A stretch of DNA of 64,000 nucleotides from Arthrobacter sp. AL12 (GCF_029960645.1 NZ_JASBQY010000004.1:1-64000), one strand, 5' to 3'. Counted from the stretch's first letter, positions 26,455 to 35,914 are shown. Notes: generated by a model from the letters alone, not told the origin. A program made the numbers and translations.

Positions 26455-27861
26455 TCAGCGCGGGCGGAGCCGCTTCCGGAACCCGGCGCCCATCCCGGCG
26501 AGGGCGCTGATGATCCGGTGTTTGGTCTTGGTATAGGGCGGGTAGATCAGCTCCAGGGTCTCCGGCCGGAACGTCTTGGCGAGGGTGGACCGCTCGTGCG
26601 AGAACGTCCGGAGCGAATGCTCACCGTGATAGGCGCCCATGCCGCTGCCGCCCACACCGCCGAAGGGCAGCCCCGGAACCATCAGGTGCGCCGCCGGGAC
26701 GTCAAAGCACAGCGCCCCCGAGGAGGTGCGTTCGGCGAAGGCCCGGCGGGTGCCGGCGTCGTTGCTGAACACGTACAGCGCCAGGGGCTTGGCGCCGTCG
26801 TTGATCATCCGGATGGCCTCATCCCGCCCGGCGACCGGGACCAGTGGCAGCAGCGGACCGAAGATCTCCTCCCCCATGACGGTGTCCCCGGGGGCCGGGC
26901 GCAGCAGGGTCGGGGCGAAGTGTCGGCTGGCGGCGTCCCGTTCGCCGCCGTGGACTACGGTGCTGCCGTCGGCGAGGGCGGCGATGCGCGCGAAGTGCCG
27001 GTCGTTGACGATCCGGCCATAGGACTCGCTGCGGGAGGAATCGGTGCCGAACAGCGCTCCGATCGCGGTGACCAGCTCGCGTTCCAGCGGAACCAGCACG
27101 TCCTCGGCGGCCAGGATGTAGTCCGGCGCCACGCAGGTCTGCCCGGCGTTCATGAACCGGCCCCATGCGAGCCGCTTAGCCGCCTTCGCCAGGTCGGTGG
27201 TGGAGTCCACGTAGGCCGGGGACTTGCCGCCCAGTTCCAGGGTTACCGGGGTCAGGTGCTCCGCCGCGGCGCGCAGCACCACCTTGGCGGCGGCTTGCCC
27301 TCCGGTGAAGAAGATGTGGTCGAAGCGCAGCGCCAGCAGGGCGGTGGTTTCCGGGATGCCGCCCTGGACCACCTCCGCCGCGCCGGGCAGGTACTCCGGG
27401 ATCCAGCGGGCCATGGCCGCCGACGTGGCGGGGGCGTGTTCGCTCGGTTTAAGCACCACAGTGTTGCCGGCGGCGAGGGCGCCGGCCAGCGGGGCGAGCA
27501 GCAGCTGCAGCGGGTAGTTCCACGGGCCTATCACCAGCACCACCCCCAGCGGGGTCAGTTCGGTCCAGGCTTTGGCGGGCTGGACGGCGAGCGGCACCGC
27601 GACGGGCCGGGGCCGCAGCCAGGCCTCGAGGTTCTTCTCCAGGTGCGCCGCTTCGGCGGAGACAAAGCCGATTTCGGTCAGCAGGGATTCGGTGGCGTGC
27701 TTGCCCAGATCGCTGGCCAGCGCGTCGGCAAATTCCGTGCGGTGCTCGGCCAGCATCCGGCGCAGGCTGCCGAGTTGCTCCAGCCGCCAGGCCAGCGGGC
27801 GGGTGGCGCCGCTGTCGTAGAGTTCACGGGCGCGGGCGACGGCGGGGGCAACAGTCTGCAT
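26455..27861 (-). CDS. NAD(P)-dependent aldehyde dehydrogenase family protein
   Basis: The 468-residue enzyme oxidises an aldehyde to an acid. Residues of the mechanism are visible: Asn115 in GPWNYPLQLL, the base Glu209 in TLELGGKSPAY, and nucleophile Cys243 in NAGQTCVAPDY. The short N-terminus and the basic, hydrophobic C-terminus resemble the class 3 / fatty-aldehyde dehydrogenase branch (YwdH/CalB-like). The substrate cannot be read from sequence. The gene converges on the LysR gene with a 21-base gap. Location beside the lipid operon might suggest a lipid aldehyde, which is only inference. Confidence 0.88.
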   Translation of the reverse strand: MQTVAPAVARARELYDSGATRPLAWRLEQLGSLRRMLAEHRTEFADALASDLGKHATESLLTEIGFVSAEAAHLEKNLEAWLRPRPVAVPLAVQPAKAWTELTPLGVVLVIGPWNYPLQLLLAPLAGALAAGNTVVLKPSEHAPATSAAMARWIPEYLPGAAEVVQGGIPETTALLALRFDHIFFTGGQAAAKVVLRAAAEHLTPVTLELGGKSPAYVDSTTDLAKAAKRLAWGRFMNAGQTCVAPDYILAAEDVLVPLERELVTAIGALFGTDSSRSESYGRIVNDRHFARIAALADGSTVVHGGERDAASRHFAPTLLRPAPGDTVMGEEIFGPLLPLVPVAGRDEAIRMINDGAKPLALYVFSNDAGTRRAFAERTSSGALCFDVPAAHLMVPGLPFGGVGGSGMGAYHGEHSLRTFSHERSTLAKTFRPETLELIYPPYTKTKHRIISALAGMGAGFRKRLRPR

Positions 27862-27959
27862 CCGCCCAATGTACCGGCCCCGGGAGTCCGGCGGGTGCGG
27901 TACCGGATAAAACCTTGGGAATGCTGGAACGGAGCGGTTTTCAGGGCTATGTTGAAGGT

Positions 27960-28466
27960 ATGAACAAGGTAGCGAGCAAGCACTTCGGAGAGGTTGAGCT
28001 CAACCACGGAAGGGACCACAGTTTCACCGCCAAGCATGAACTGGCGGGCCAGACCGTGGAGCTTGACCTGAATGTCAATGCGCATGACCACTTCGACGAA
28101 GCGGCAATGCACAAAGTTGACTACCGGCTGCGCTTCCTGCCCGAAGTCGTGGACCAGGTCCGGGAAATGATCGCCGAGGAACTGGAGCAGGACGGCACCA
28201 GCCCGCAGGAGTACCGGCACTTCCACTGCAACGCGATCAAGGATGAGCACCTGAGGAAGGTCTTCGGCGTCGAGGACAAGAGCCAGCTCACCGACGCGGT
28301 GTTCCTCAAGGCACTCAAGCTCGGGCATGTGGGCATCTTCCCCGGCCAGCCGGAACGCTACTTCGTCCTGGATTTCACCCTCGGCCAGCACTTCACCGAC
28401 GAGGTGCTGGTCGCGTCGGCGGACGAAGACGGCGTCGTGGACGACGAGATCCTCTGGGAATCCTGA
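27960..28466 (+). CDS. DUF2004 family protein
   Basis: From ATG 27960 the product is 168 residues, acidic and globular. It opens SKHFGEVELNHGRDHSFTA and continues with LDLNVNAHDHFDEAAMHKVDY, matching the small DUF2004 family; the function is unknown. An earlier ATG at 27921 is possible, and the local ribosome site is weak. No partner gene. A strong bidirectional hairpin follows it. Confidence 0.65.
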   Translation: MNKVASKHFGEVELNHGRDHSFTAKHELAGQTVELDLNVNAHDHFDEAAMHKVDYRLRFLPEVVDQVREMIAEELEQDGTSPQEYRHFHCNAIKDEHLRKVFGVEDKSQLTDAVFLKALKLGHVGIFPGQPERYFVLDFTLGQHFTDEVLVASADEDGVVDDEILWES

Positions 28467-28539
28467 ATCGACTGCTCCGCAACGGCCCTTCTGGACCCTC
28501 AAAAGGGCGGTTGCTCAGCAATCGATGAGTAGAACGTAC

Positions 28540-28580
28540 GACGGCGGCCGGTCACCCTTGGAGGGTGGCCGGCCGCCGTC
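28540..28580. terminator. Bidirectional terminator between DUF2004 and metE
   Basis: GACGGCGGCCGGTCACCC (28540-28557) pairs with the arm 28562-28580, reading AGGGTGGCCGGCCGCCGTC, around a TTGG loop, followed by CTTT on the plus strand. It sits between convergent genes, 74 bases past the DUF2004 stop and 50 bases past the metE stop. Confidence 0.85.
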
Positions 28581-28629
28581 TTTGCGTCAACTTATTGCCT
28601 CAGCCAACCGGGTGGGCCGGGCTGCCGGG

Positions 28630-30993
28630 CTACTTGGCGGCTTCGAGCAGTTCTGCGCGGACCGTCTTCGTGGCGTGGACCAGGTTGCGCAGGGACTCCT
28701 CGGTCTCGGCGTAGCCGCGGGTCTTCAGGCCGCAGTCCGGGTTGACCCAGAGCTGGCGGGATGGGACGTGCTTCACGGCGGTGCTGAGCAGTTCTGTGAC
28801 TTCCTGCTCGCCCGGGACGCGCGGGGAGTGGATGTCGTAGACGCCTGGGCCCACGCCGCGGCCGAAGCCGTGGGACTCCAGGTCGTGGATCACCTCCATG
28901 CGGGAGCGGGCGGCCTCGATCGAGGTGACGTCGGCGTCGAGGCCGTCGATCGCGTCGATGATGGCGCCGAACTCGGAGTAGCACAGGTGCGTGTGGACCT
29001 GGGTGGCGTCCCCGGCGCCGGCGGTGGCGAGGCGGAAGGACTTCACCGACCAGTCCAGGTACGCGGCCTGGTCGGCCTTGCGCAGCGGCAGGAGTTCGCG
29101 GAGGGCGGGCTCGTCCACCTGGATGACCTTGATGCCGGCGTCTTCGAGGTCGGCGATCTCGTCGCGGAGGGCCAGGGCCACCTGGTTGGCGGTCTCGCCG
29201 AGCGGCTGGTCATCGCGGACGAAGGACCAGGCGAGGATCGTGACCGGGCCGGTGAGCATGCCCTTCATCGGCTTGTTGGTCAGGGACTGCGCGTACCGGG
29301 CCCATTCCACCGTGATGGGGGCGCTGCGGGTGACATCGCCCCACAGGATCGAGGGGCGGGTGCAGCGCGAGCCATAGGACTGGACCCAGCCGTGCACCGT
29401 GACGTCGAAGCCCTCGAGGTTCTCGGCGAAGTACTGGACCATGTCGTTGCGCTCGGGCTCGCCGTGGACCAGGACGTCGAAGCCGAGATCCTCCTGCAGC
29501 TCCACAACGCGCTTGATCTCTTCCTTCATCAGCTGCCCGTACTGCTCGGTGCTGAGCTCGCCCTTGTTGGCGCGGGCCCGGGCGGTGCGGATTTCGCCGG
29601 TCTGCGGGAAGGACCCGATGGTCGTGGTGGGCAGCGGCGGCAGGTGCAGGGCTTTGGTCTGCGCCGCTTCGCGGACGCCGTAGTCGGAGCGGCTGAAGTC
29701 GGCGGCGGTGAGGGCGGCGGTGCGGTTCCGGACCTCGGTGCGGCGGACGCCGTCGGCGGCGGCGCGGTCGGCGATGATGCGCGTGGCCTCGTCGATGGCC
29801 GGCTGGATATCCCTTGACGGATCACCCGTGGCCGGGTCGGTCAGCAGGCCGGCGAGGGTGACGACCTCGGCGGCCTTCTGGTCGGCGAAGGCCAGCCAGC
29901 TGCGCAGCTGCGCGGACAGCTGGGTCTCCTCGTCGACGTCGTGCGGGACGTGTTGGGTGGAGGTGGAGGTGCTGACCGCCAGCTTCGCGACCGACTTCTT
30001 CAGCTCGGCGATCTTCCCCGCGGAGGCGGCAAGATCGTTGCGCCAGATGTTGTGGCCGTCCACGACGCCGGCGACGAGGGTCGTGGTGCCCAGGGCGGCC
30101 AGTGCCGCGGCGGAGGGAACCTCGCCCTTGAAAACGTCCAGGTGCAGGGCGTCGACGCCGGTCGCGGCGAGGGTGCCGAGCTGGCCTTCCAGCGCACCGT
30201 ACGGGGTGGAGACGAACAGCTGCGGGCGGTTGGCGGCGGCGGAGAGCACCTCGTAGGAGCGGGCGGCGGCGGCCTGGATCGCGGCGGCGGGGGTGTCCTG
30301 GTCCACCACGAGGGCGGGCTCATCGAGCTGGACCCAGCCGGCGCCGGCGGCGGCCAGCTTCTCCAGCAGGGCGGTGTAGACCGGCAGCACGTCCTCGAGG
30401 CGGGACAGCGGGCTGAAGCCGGCCGGGGCGTCGTCGGAGGCCTTGCTCAGCAGCAGGAAGGTGACCGGGCCGACGATGTACGGGCGGGTCTGGACCCCGT
30501 TGGCGAGGGCGTATTCGAACTCCTCGACGATGCGGTTGGAGGTCAGCGAGAAACTGGTCTCCGGGCCGATTTCAGGGACGAGGTAGTGGTAGTTGGTGTC
30601 GAACCACTTGGTCATTTCCAGCGGCTGCTGGTCCTTGGTGCCACGGGCCAGGGTGAAGTAGCCGTCGATGTCGAGCTGGCCCTCGCCGTTCAGGAGGTCG
30701 CCGAAGCGGGCGGGCACGGCGCCGAGGTGGGCGGCGGCGTCGAGCACCTGGTCGTAGTAGGAGAACGTGCCGGGAACGGCGGCGGCTTCGGTCAGGCCCA
30801 GGCCCTGGAGGCGCCGGGCGGTGCCGAGCTGGATCTCCTTGGCGGCGGCGTCGAGGGCGGCGGCGTCGATCTTGCCGGACCAGTAGGCCTCGACGGCCTT
30901 CTTGAGTTCGCGGCGGCGGCCGATGCGCGGGTAGCCGAGGATCGAGGCGGACGGGAAGGGGGTGTTGCTGGCGGCGGTGTGCTGTGCAGTCAT
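28630..30993 (-). CDS. metE: Cobalamin-independent methionine synthase
   Basis: The 787-residue MetE transfers the methyl group of 5-methyltetrahydropteroyl-triglutamate to homocysteine, the last step of methionine synthesis. The two homologous halves are seen: an N-terminal one beginning SILGYPRIGRRRELKKA, and the catalytic half beginning TTIGSFPQTGEIR. The zinc ligands lie in THLCYSEF and in VNPDCGLKTR near the end, with DVLVHGEPERNDMVQYF binding homocysteine and folate. It follows metF by 30 bases, so the methyl donor and its user are cotranscribed. Confidence 0.96.
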   Translation of the reverse strand: MTAQHTAASNTPFPSASILGYPRIGRRRELKKAVEAYWSGKIDAAALDAAAKEIQLGTARRLQGLGLTEAAAVPGTFSYYDQVLDAAAHLGAVPARFGDLLNGEGQLDIDGYFTLARGTKDQQPLEMTKWFDTNYHYLVPEIGPETSFSLTSNRIVEEFEYALANGVQTRPYIVGPVTFLLLSKASDDAPAGFSPLSRLEDVLPVYTALLEKLAAAGAGWVQLDEPALVVDQDTPAAAIQAAAARSYEVLSAAANRPQLFVSTPYGALEGQLGTLAATGVDALHLDVFKGEVPSAAALAALGTTTLVAGVVDGHNIWRNDLAASAGKIAELKKSVAKLAVSTSTSTQHVPHDVDEETQLSAQLRSWLAFADQKAAEVVTLAGLLTDPATGDPSRDIQPAIDEATRIIADRAAADGVRRTEVRNRTAALTAADFSRSDYGVREAAQTKALHLPPLPTTTIGSFPQTGEIRTARARANKGELSTEQYGQLMKEEIKRVVELQEDLGFDVLVHGEPERNDMVQYFAENLEGFDVTVHGWVQSYGSRCTRPSILWGDVTRSAPITVEWARYAQSLTNKPMKGMLTGPVTILAWSFVRDDQPLGETANQVALALRDEIADLEDAGIKVIQVDEPALRELLPLRKADQAAYLDWSVKSFRLATAGAGDATQVHTHLCYSEFGAIIDAIDGLDADVTSIEAARSRMEVIHDLESHGFGRGVGPGVYDIHSPRVPGEQEVTELLSTAVKHVPSRQLWVNPDCGLKTRGYAETEESLRNLVHATKTVRAELLEAAK

Positions 30994-31023
30994 GGGAAAG
31001 TCCTAAGCGTTTGGTGGAGGTGG

Positions 31024-32013
31024 TTAGCTGGCGAGCTGGCGGCGGCCGGCCGTGCGCTGCTGGCGACTGTGTTGGTTGCCGCTGTGCCGGTTGCCGCGTT
31101 GCGGTCGGGGCAGGGCGAGTTTGTCCAGCACGTCGAGGGCGGCGGTGTGTTCGTTGAAGGTGTAGAGGTGCAGGCCGGGCGCGCCGGCGTCCAGGGCCGC
31201 GTTGGCCAGGTCCACGGTGGCGCTGACCCCGATCCGGGTGCGGTCGGCGTCGGTCTCGGCGGCGGCGAGCCGTCCGATCAGGACCGGGTCCGCTTCGACG
31301 CCGGTCAGCTCGCTGAGCCGGGAGAGCCGGCGGAGGCTGGTGAGCGGCATAACGCCCGGGATGATCGGGATGGTGACGCCGGCCCGGCGTGCCCGGGTCA
31401 GCAGGTCCGCGTACTGCTCGGTGTGGAAGAAGACCTGGGTGATGGCGAAGTCGGCGCCGGAGCGCTGCTTGGCCAGCAGCACCTCGACGTCGTGCGCCTC
31501 ACTCGGGGATTCCGGGTGCCGGGTGGGGTAGGCGGCGACGCCGACGGCGACCTTGCCCGCGCAGAGCAGCGCGGACCGGCGCTGTTCGACGCGGCGGATG
31601 AGCTCGATCAGGTCCTGGGCGTAGCGCAGCGATCCCTCGGGAGGGGCCACGCCGTCCCTGGGCTGGTCGCCGCGCAGGGCAAGAATGCCGCGCACGCCGA
31701 CGTCGAGCAGTTCGCCGATGATCTCGGCGAGCTCCTGCGGGGAGTTCCCCACACAGGTCAGGTGCGCCAGCGGCCGCAGGGTGGTCTCCTGGACGAGGCG
31801 GTTGATAAGCTCGACGGCGGTGTTCCGGTTGGAGCCGCTGGCGCCGTAGGTCACGGACACGTAGTCCGGGTCCGTGGCCTCCAGTTCGCCGATGGTGGTC
31901 CAGAGCGATTCGGCGGCCTCGGGCGACCGAGGCGGGAACAGCTCATAGGACAGCGCGACAGGGGCCGTGCCGGCAAGATTTGGATGGGTGTCAATAAGGC
32001 TTGGCGGAGACAT
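31024..32013 (-). CDS. metF: 5,10-methylenetetrahydrofolate reductase
   Basis: The 329-residue MTHFR supplies 5-methyl-THF to MetE using FAD and NAD(P)H. Family segments are clear: LSYELFPPRS with the catalytic Glu, DYVSVTYGASGS, HLTCVGNSPQEL, ILALRGDQP, ITQVFFHTEQY and IIPGVMPLTS. The start ATG at 32013 is chosen because homology begins there; the frame stays open upstream to a TTG at 32151. The C-terminus ends in a Gln/Arg/His-rich tail not expected in the fold. Confidence 0.95.
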   Translation of the reverse strand: MSPPSLIDTHPNLAGTAPVALSYELFPPRSPEAAESLWTTIGELEATDPDYVSVTYGASGSNRNTAVELINRLVQETTLRPLAHLTCVGNSPQELAEIIGELLDVGVRGILALRGDQPRDGVAPPEGSLRYAQDLIELIRRVEQRRSALLCAGKVAVGVAAYPTRHPESPSEAHDVEVLLAKQRSGADFAITQVFFHTEQYADLLTRARRAGVTIPIIPGVMPLTSLRRLSRLSELTGVEADPVLIGRLAAAETDADRTRIGVSATVDLANAALDAGAPGLHLYTFNEHTAALDVLDKLALPRPQRGNRHSGNQHSRQQRTAGRRQLAS

Positions 32014-32353
32014 TTGCGTCCTTGGCTGTGAACACTGACAGCTGTGCCCGAAACGGGGGCCGTCGGTGAATTGAGTTTGGGGAACACGGAGGAAACTCCA
32101 GCAGGGCGCAGCCGCGACTGTTACGCCTGATACGAAGTTGTCCGTGAGCAAATGTCAGGCCCACATGGGGGCACCCACACCCTCCTGGGCCGCCGTGGGG
32201 CTGGCCGTGAACGGAGGATCGCTGACACGTTACTGAGGTAACTTGGTTAGAACTCTACGGCCGGGCCGGGCGGCTGTTCAAGTCGGCCCCCGAATTAAGA
32301 CGCAGCTTTACGGCATATTTCATCCCAGGACAGAATATTCTTCGTCAAGATGG
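32014..32353. other. metF upstream region with a structured, unassigned segment
   Basis: This leader/promoter region of metF-metE (minus strand) is 340 bp. On the plus strand 32082-32130 contains a GGAG-GAAA-CTCC hairpin followed by CCGCGACTGTTACG, which resembles the core of cobalamin riboswitches but points away from metF. Further upstream GTTACTGAGGTAAC (32229-32242) is a short inverted repeat. I cannot assign a promoter or riboswitch with confidence. Confidence 0.35.
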
Positions 32354-33199
32354 TCACCAGGGCCTGTCCGTGAGCGGTCCGGCGCCGGTGCCGTTCAGAT
32401 AGTCTTCCCGCTGCAGGCCGCGGTTGCGCTCCAGCTGGGCGGACTGCCCGGAGTTCTGGAGCCGCTCCAGCTGCGCGTCGAGAGGCTCCACCGGTGCGCC
32501 GCCCTCCCCTTCCGGTGCGGATTCCGCGCCGGGGTCCTGGGTGCCGGGGGCTTCGCCGGGTCCGGGTAGGCCGCGCAGCCTCCCGATTTTTTCCTCCAGC
32601 CGCTGCCCGGCGGTCTGCAGCCTCTGCTCCGCCTCGCTGTCGGCCCGGTCGGCGCTCTCTGCGCTGTCTGGGTCGAAGCAGCCCGCTGGCGCAGCCCTGA
32701 CCACGGCGAGGGCCTCCTCCAGCAGTCGGAGGCCCTCGCCGGCGCTGGCTGTGCCGCCGGAACCGTGGGTGCCGCCGTTGCCGGCAGCGCCATCTGTGCC
32801 GTGGGTGCCGTCTGCGCCGCCGCCGCCGGTGCCGGCGTCGGCCTCGGCGTCGCCCAGCCGTTCGATGCTGAGCGCCAGGTTGGCCCGCACCCGGCACTCG
32901 TCGGCCGACGGGGCCGCGGCCAGGGCCGCCTCGAACGCGGTGCGCGCACCGGCGTAGTCGCCGCGGAGCGCGCGGGCGTCCCCGGCCGCAAAGGGTGCCT
33001 TGTGCGGTTCGAGGAAGTTAGCCACGCCCAGGACCGCGGCGGCCGACTCCACCGCCGGGGCGTCACCCCGGGCAAAGGCGCCGCCGGCCTGGCCGGCGAA
33101 CCAGGCTGCGCTGAGCAGCTTCGCGGCGAGCAGCAGCGCCAGCAGCACGGGCAGCGCGGACCAGAGCAGCAGCCGGCGGCGGCGGCGTCGGACGCTCAT
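32354..33199 (-). CDS. Membrane-anchored TPR-like protein of the MoxR/vWA operon
   Basis: The 281-residue protein has a basic N-terminus, one transmembrane helix (LLLWSALPVLLALLLAAKLL) and then helical repeats (ALRGDYAGARTAFEAALAAAP, ANLALSIERLGDAEA) like a short TPR. A Gly/Thr/His-rich loop near residue 130 is low-complexity. It is followed by a coiled-coil-like segment and a disordered acidic tail. It resembles BatC/BatE-type proteins that accompany Bat vWA proteins. It overlaps the upstream vWA gene by 4 bases (ATGA) and is the last gene of the operon. Confidence 0.6.
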   Translation of the reverse strand: MSVRRRRRRLLLWSALPVLLALLLAAKLLSAAWFAGQAGGAFARGDAPAVESAAAVLGVANFLEPHKAPFAAGDARALRGDYAGARTAFEAALAAAPSADECRVRANLALSIERLGDAEADAGTGGGGADGTHGTDGAAGNGGTHGSGGTASAGEGLRLLEEALAVVRAAPAGCFDPDSAESADRADSEAEQRLQTAGQRLEEKIGRLRGLPGPGEAPGTQDPGAESAPEGEGGAPVEPLDAQLERLQNSGQSAQLERNRGLQREDYLNGTGAGPLTDRPW

Positions 33200-34299
33200 G
33201 CGCCCGGCTCCGGGCCGTCGGACGGTGCCGGTCCCTCGGGCGCAGGCCGGACGGGCTGGGCGGCCCGGAGCTCCCGGAGCTCCCGGAGCTGGCCGGACAC
33301 CAGCAGCGTTTCGCGCAGCGCCAGCAGGAACGCGGCGAAGGCCGGCGCCCAGTAGAGTTCGGTCCTGCCGTCGAGTGCAACACCTGTGCGCACCAGGGTG
33401 CCGGGCGTGGCCTGCTGGAGCATCGGCGCCGCCGCATCCCCTGCCGCCCGGTGCAGATAGGGCACCGCGAGCTGGCGTGCGAGGTCCCGCAGCCGGTCCT
33501 CATCCAGCCGGGAAACAGCAGCAGCGCCGGTGGCCGGGTCCTGGATGTATGTCGCCGCCGGCCGGGTGGGATCCCCGCTGTTTTCTTTCATCCGGCCGCC
33601 GTCCCGCGTGCCGTAGCCGAGGACGGCGCCGCCGCTCACGAGCGAGCCGTCAATCCCCAGGGCCTGGGGTGCTGCGGCGCTGGTCTGCTCGCCGTCACCG
33701 AAGTAGAACACCAGCCGGGGCCGGTCCGGGTCGCTCTCCCGGGCGGCGGCGAGCCGTTCGGCGAGCACCGCCCAGGCCGCGGTGACGCTGCTGCCCTGCG
33801 AGTAGTCGGTCACCTCGGGCCCCAGCACGGCCACCGCGGTTTCCAGGGCGGACGTGTCGGTGGTCAGCGGCATCCGCACGGCGGCGCTGGAATCGAAGCT
33901 GATGAGCGAATAGCGGGCGCCGCCAAGTTCCCGGGCGATGGCCCGGATGTCCTCCCGGACGCCGCCGAGCCGTGGCACACCGGCTGCCTGGGCGCCGGCT
34001 GCCGGTCCCCCGGCGGGGACGTGGTCCTCCGCGGCGATGCTGCTGCTGGTATCCACCACGAAAAACACGTTCAGGTCCGTGGCGGCGGCCTCGACGGTGC
34101 CGCCGGGAAAGCCGGGCCGGCAGGCGGCGAGGAGCAGGAGCAGCACGAGGCCGCCCCGGAAGAGCCAGCCGCGGAACCCTCCATCCCCGGACGGGCCGCC
34201 CTGCTGCCGGGAACGGAACAGGACCCAGCCAAGGCCCAGGAGGATGGCGGCGGCCAGAGGGCCCATGACCCACCAGGACAGTATGGGGTTCAGTGTCAT
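33196..34299 (-). CDS. von Willebrand A domain membrane protein (BatB-like)
   Basis: The 367-residue product has two N-terminal membrane helices (about 8-28 and 48-60). A vWA domain follows, with a complete MIDAS first motif VVDTSSS (Asp83, Ser85, Ser87) and then YSLISFDSSAAVRMPLTTDT. The last helix is near residue 335. vWA domains bind metal and protein partners outside or beneath the membrane. An Ala/Gly/Pro-rich insert directly after the MIDAS loop is unusual. The start ATG at 34299 overlaps the preceding vWA gene; the longer frame is not homologous. Role inferred from the MoxR context. Confidence 0.75.
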   Translation of the reverse strand: MTLNPILSWWVMGPLAAAILLGLGWVLFRSRQQGGPSGDGGFRGWLFRGGLVLLLLLAACRPGFPGGTVEAAATDLNVFFVVDTSSSIAAEDHVPAGGPAAGAQAAGVPRLGGVREDIRAIARELGGARYSLISFDSSAAVRMPLTTDTSALETAVAVLGPEVTDYSQGSSVTAAWAVLAERLAAARESDPDRPRLVFYFGDGEQTSAAAPQALGIDGSLVSGGAVLGYGTRDGGRMKENSGDPTRPAATYIQDPATGAAAVSRLDEDRLRDLARQLAVPYLHRAAGDAAAPMLQQATPGTLVRTGVALDGRTELYWAPAFAAFLLALRETLLVSGQLRELRELRAAQPVRPAPEGPAPSDGPEPGA

Positions 34300-35297
34300 C
34301 GCCGGGGCCTCCACGATGCGCCGGCGAGGACCAGCCCGGCGAGCAGGGCCACGCCCAGCGGAACCTCCGCGCGGTCGGACACCACAGACCGGGGTGCGCC
34401 CCGGACCGCCGCGGCCTGGGTGGCCTCGATCCCGGTGACAATGCCGGGCACAGCGTCCGGGCTGTCGAGGGCGTAGTAGGCGCCGCCGCTGCCCTCCGCC
34501 ACGCCGCGCAGCCGGGCGCCGGGCTGTTCCGCGCCGGCGTCCGGGCCGAAGTCGTAGTCGCCAGGGTTCAGGGCGAAGATCCGCACGTCCCGGTCCTTCC
34601 CCAGGGCGCCGGCTTCCGCGAGGGTGACGAGCGGTGTGCCGGACAGGAAGTTGTCCGTGGCCAGAATGACCGATCGGGCGCGGCGTCCGGGTTCCTCCCC
34701 CTCGGGCGCCGCCGGGAAGCTCTGGAGGCAGGACGCCAGGCCGTCGCCGATCAGCGACGAACCCTCGCCGTTCCATGTCCCGTCGAGGAAGCTGCCGCTC
34801 CCGGCGCCGTCGAAGGCGGTCTTCGCCTGCTGGAGCTGGTCCTGGACGTAGTCGTAGTCATCGGTCAGGGGAAACACCTGCACGGCGCTGCTGTCGAAGA
34901 TGGTCAGGCCGATGCGTTCGCCGTCGAACTGCCGGGCGAGCGAGCCGAAGACGTCCACCACGGCGGCGTCGGCACTGTTCATGGAGCCGGAGGCGTCCAG
35001 GCACAGGATGATGTCGCGCTTATGCTGCTCGGGCCGGACGGTGCTGCGTTCGGCCGGGCGGGCGGCGGCCACGACGGCGGCCACCATCAGCAGGGTCCCG
35101 GCGGCGGCGAGGAGCCGCAGCCGGTTCCGGTGTTTCCGCAGGGCCGCCTGGTACTCCGGCAGCGCGGTGAGGCGGTCGCTGTGGGCCACCGGGCGGCGCC
35201 TGGCAGCGCGGGCCCGGTGGCGCCGCCGGCCGAGGAACCAGGCCGCGGGGACCGCCCCGGCGGCGGCCGGCAGGATCCACCAGAAGATCAGTTCCAT
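34296..35297 (-). CDS. von Willebrand A domain membrane protein (BatA-like)
   Basis: The 333-residue product starts with a membrane helix (LIFWWILPAAAGAVPAAWFL), a second near 62-78, and a vWA domain with the MIDAS motif CLDASGSMNS (Asp101, Ser103, Ser105) plus the later LATDNFLSGTPLVTL loop. A C-terminal helix closes it (VALLAGLVLAGASW). Paired vWA proteins with MoxR and DUF58 form a module for assembling or activating envelope or metal-containing proteins in several bacteria; the client here is unknown. It overlaps both neighbours (10 and 4 bases). Confidence 0.8.
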   Translation of the reverse strand: MELIFWWILPAAAGAVPAAWFLGRRRHRARAARRRPVAHSDRLTALPEYQAALRKHRNRLRLLAAAGTLLMVAAVVAAARPAERSTVRPEQHKRDIILCLDASGSMNSADAAVVDVFGSLARQFDGERIGLTIFDSSAVQVFPLTDDYDYVQDQLQQAKTAFDGAGSGSFLDGTWNGEGSSLIGDGLASCLQSFPAAPEGEEPGRRARSVILATDNFLSGTPLVTLAEAGALGKDRDVRIFALNPGDYDFGPDAGAEQPGARLRGVAEGSGGAYYALDSPDAVPGIVTGIEATQAAAVRGAPRSVVSDRAEVPLGVALLAGLVLAGASWRPRR

Positions 35298-35893
35298 GCG
35301 CGGACCACTTCCCGCGCGGTCCGCGCCGCATCTGCGGCGCCCGACGCCGGTCCGGCAGCGAACGCCCCCGGGTACAGCGCCGCGATGGCGTCGGCCGCGG
35401 CCTGGACGCCGTGCGCCGCCGGGCCCGTCGCGGCTCTCGCGGCTACCGGACCCACTGCGGCTTCCGCGCCAGCCTGGCCCACCGCGGCCACCGCGCCCGC
35501 CGGACCCACCGTGGCTACCGCACCAGCCGCGCTTACCGCCCGGAGCTCGGCCAGGGTCATCCGCGTCGCGTCCACCCCTGAGGCGTCGCGGACGAAACTG
35601 CGGAGCAGCAGGCTCAGCTCCTGGTGCGCGGAACGGCCGGAACGGGTGCCGGCGGCGGCCTCACGGTCCACGGAGTCGATCCGCTCCAGGTAGGTCCGCC
35701 GGAGCCGGGCCAGATCCGGTGCGGCGACGGCGGCCGGAGGCGCCGGGGCTTCCGCGGCCTGCTGCCCGGCGGGCCGGCGCCGGGTGCTCCGGACGAGGTA
35801 GGCATACCAGACCGCGACCAGGACCAGCAGTCCCAGGGCCGCCCACGGGAACCAGGCGCTGTACCCCAGCGGCCCGAAGAAGTCACTTTCCAT
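35288..35893 (-). CDS. Single-pass membrane protein of the MoxR/vWA operon
   Basis: The 201-residue product from ATG 35893 has one N-terminal membrane helix (FPWAALGLLVLVAVWYAYLV), a helical cytosolic domain (LRRTYLERIDSVDREAA, then HQELSLLLRSFVRDASG), and a low-complexity stretch of repeated Gly-Pro-Ala-Val units encoded near 35430-35530. It occupies the place of the DUF4381-type protein found in similar operons. A GTG at 35902 is an alternative start. Function unknown. Confidence 0.65.
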   Translation of the reverse strand: MESDFFGPLGYSAWFPWAALGLLVLVAVWYAYLVRSTRRRPAGQQAAEAPAPPAAVAAPDLARLRRTYLERIDSVDREAAAGTRSGRSAHQELSLLLRSFVRDASGVDATRMTLAELRAVSAAGAVATVGPAGAVAAVGQAGAEAAVGPVAARAATGPAAHGVQAAADAIAALYPGAFAAGPASGAADAARTAREVVRAWN

Positions 35894-35914
35894 GGGAGTC
35901 ACCGCCCATCGGAG

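Noticed and set aside
29941..32031. 696-codon plus-strand frame opposite metE and metF
   Set aside because: Antisense shadow; Gly/Val/Arg-rich with no domain. It spans two real genes.
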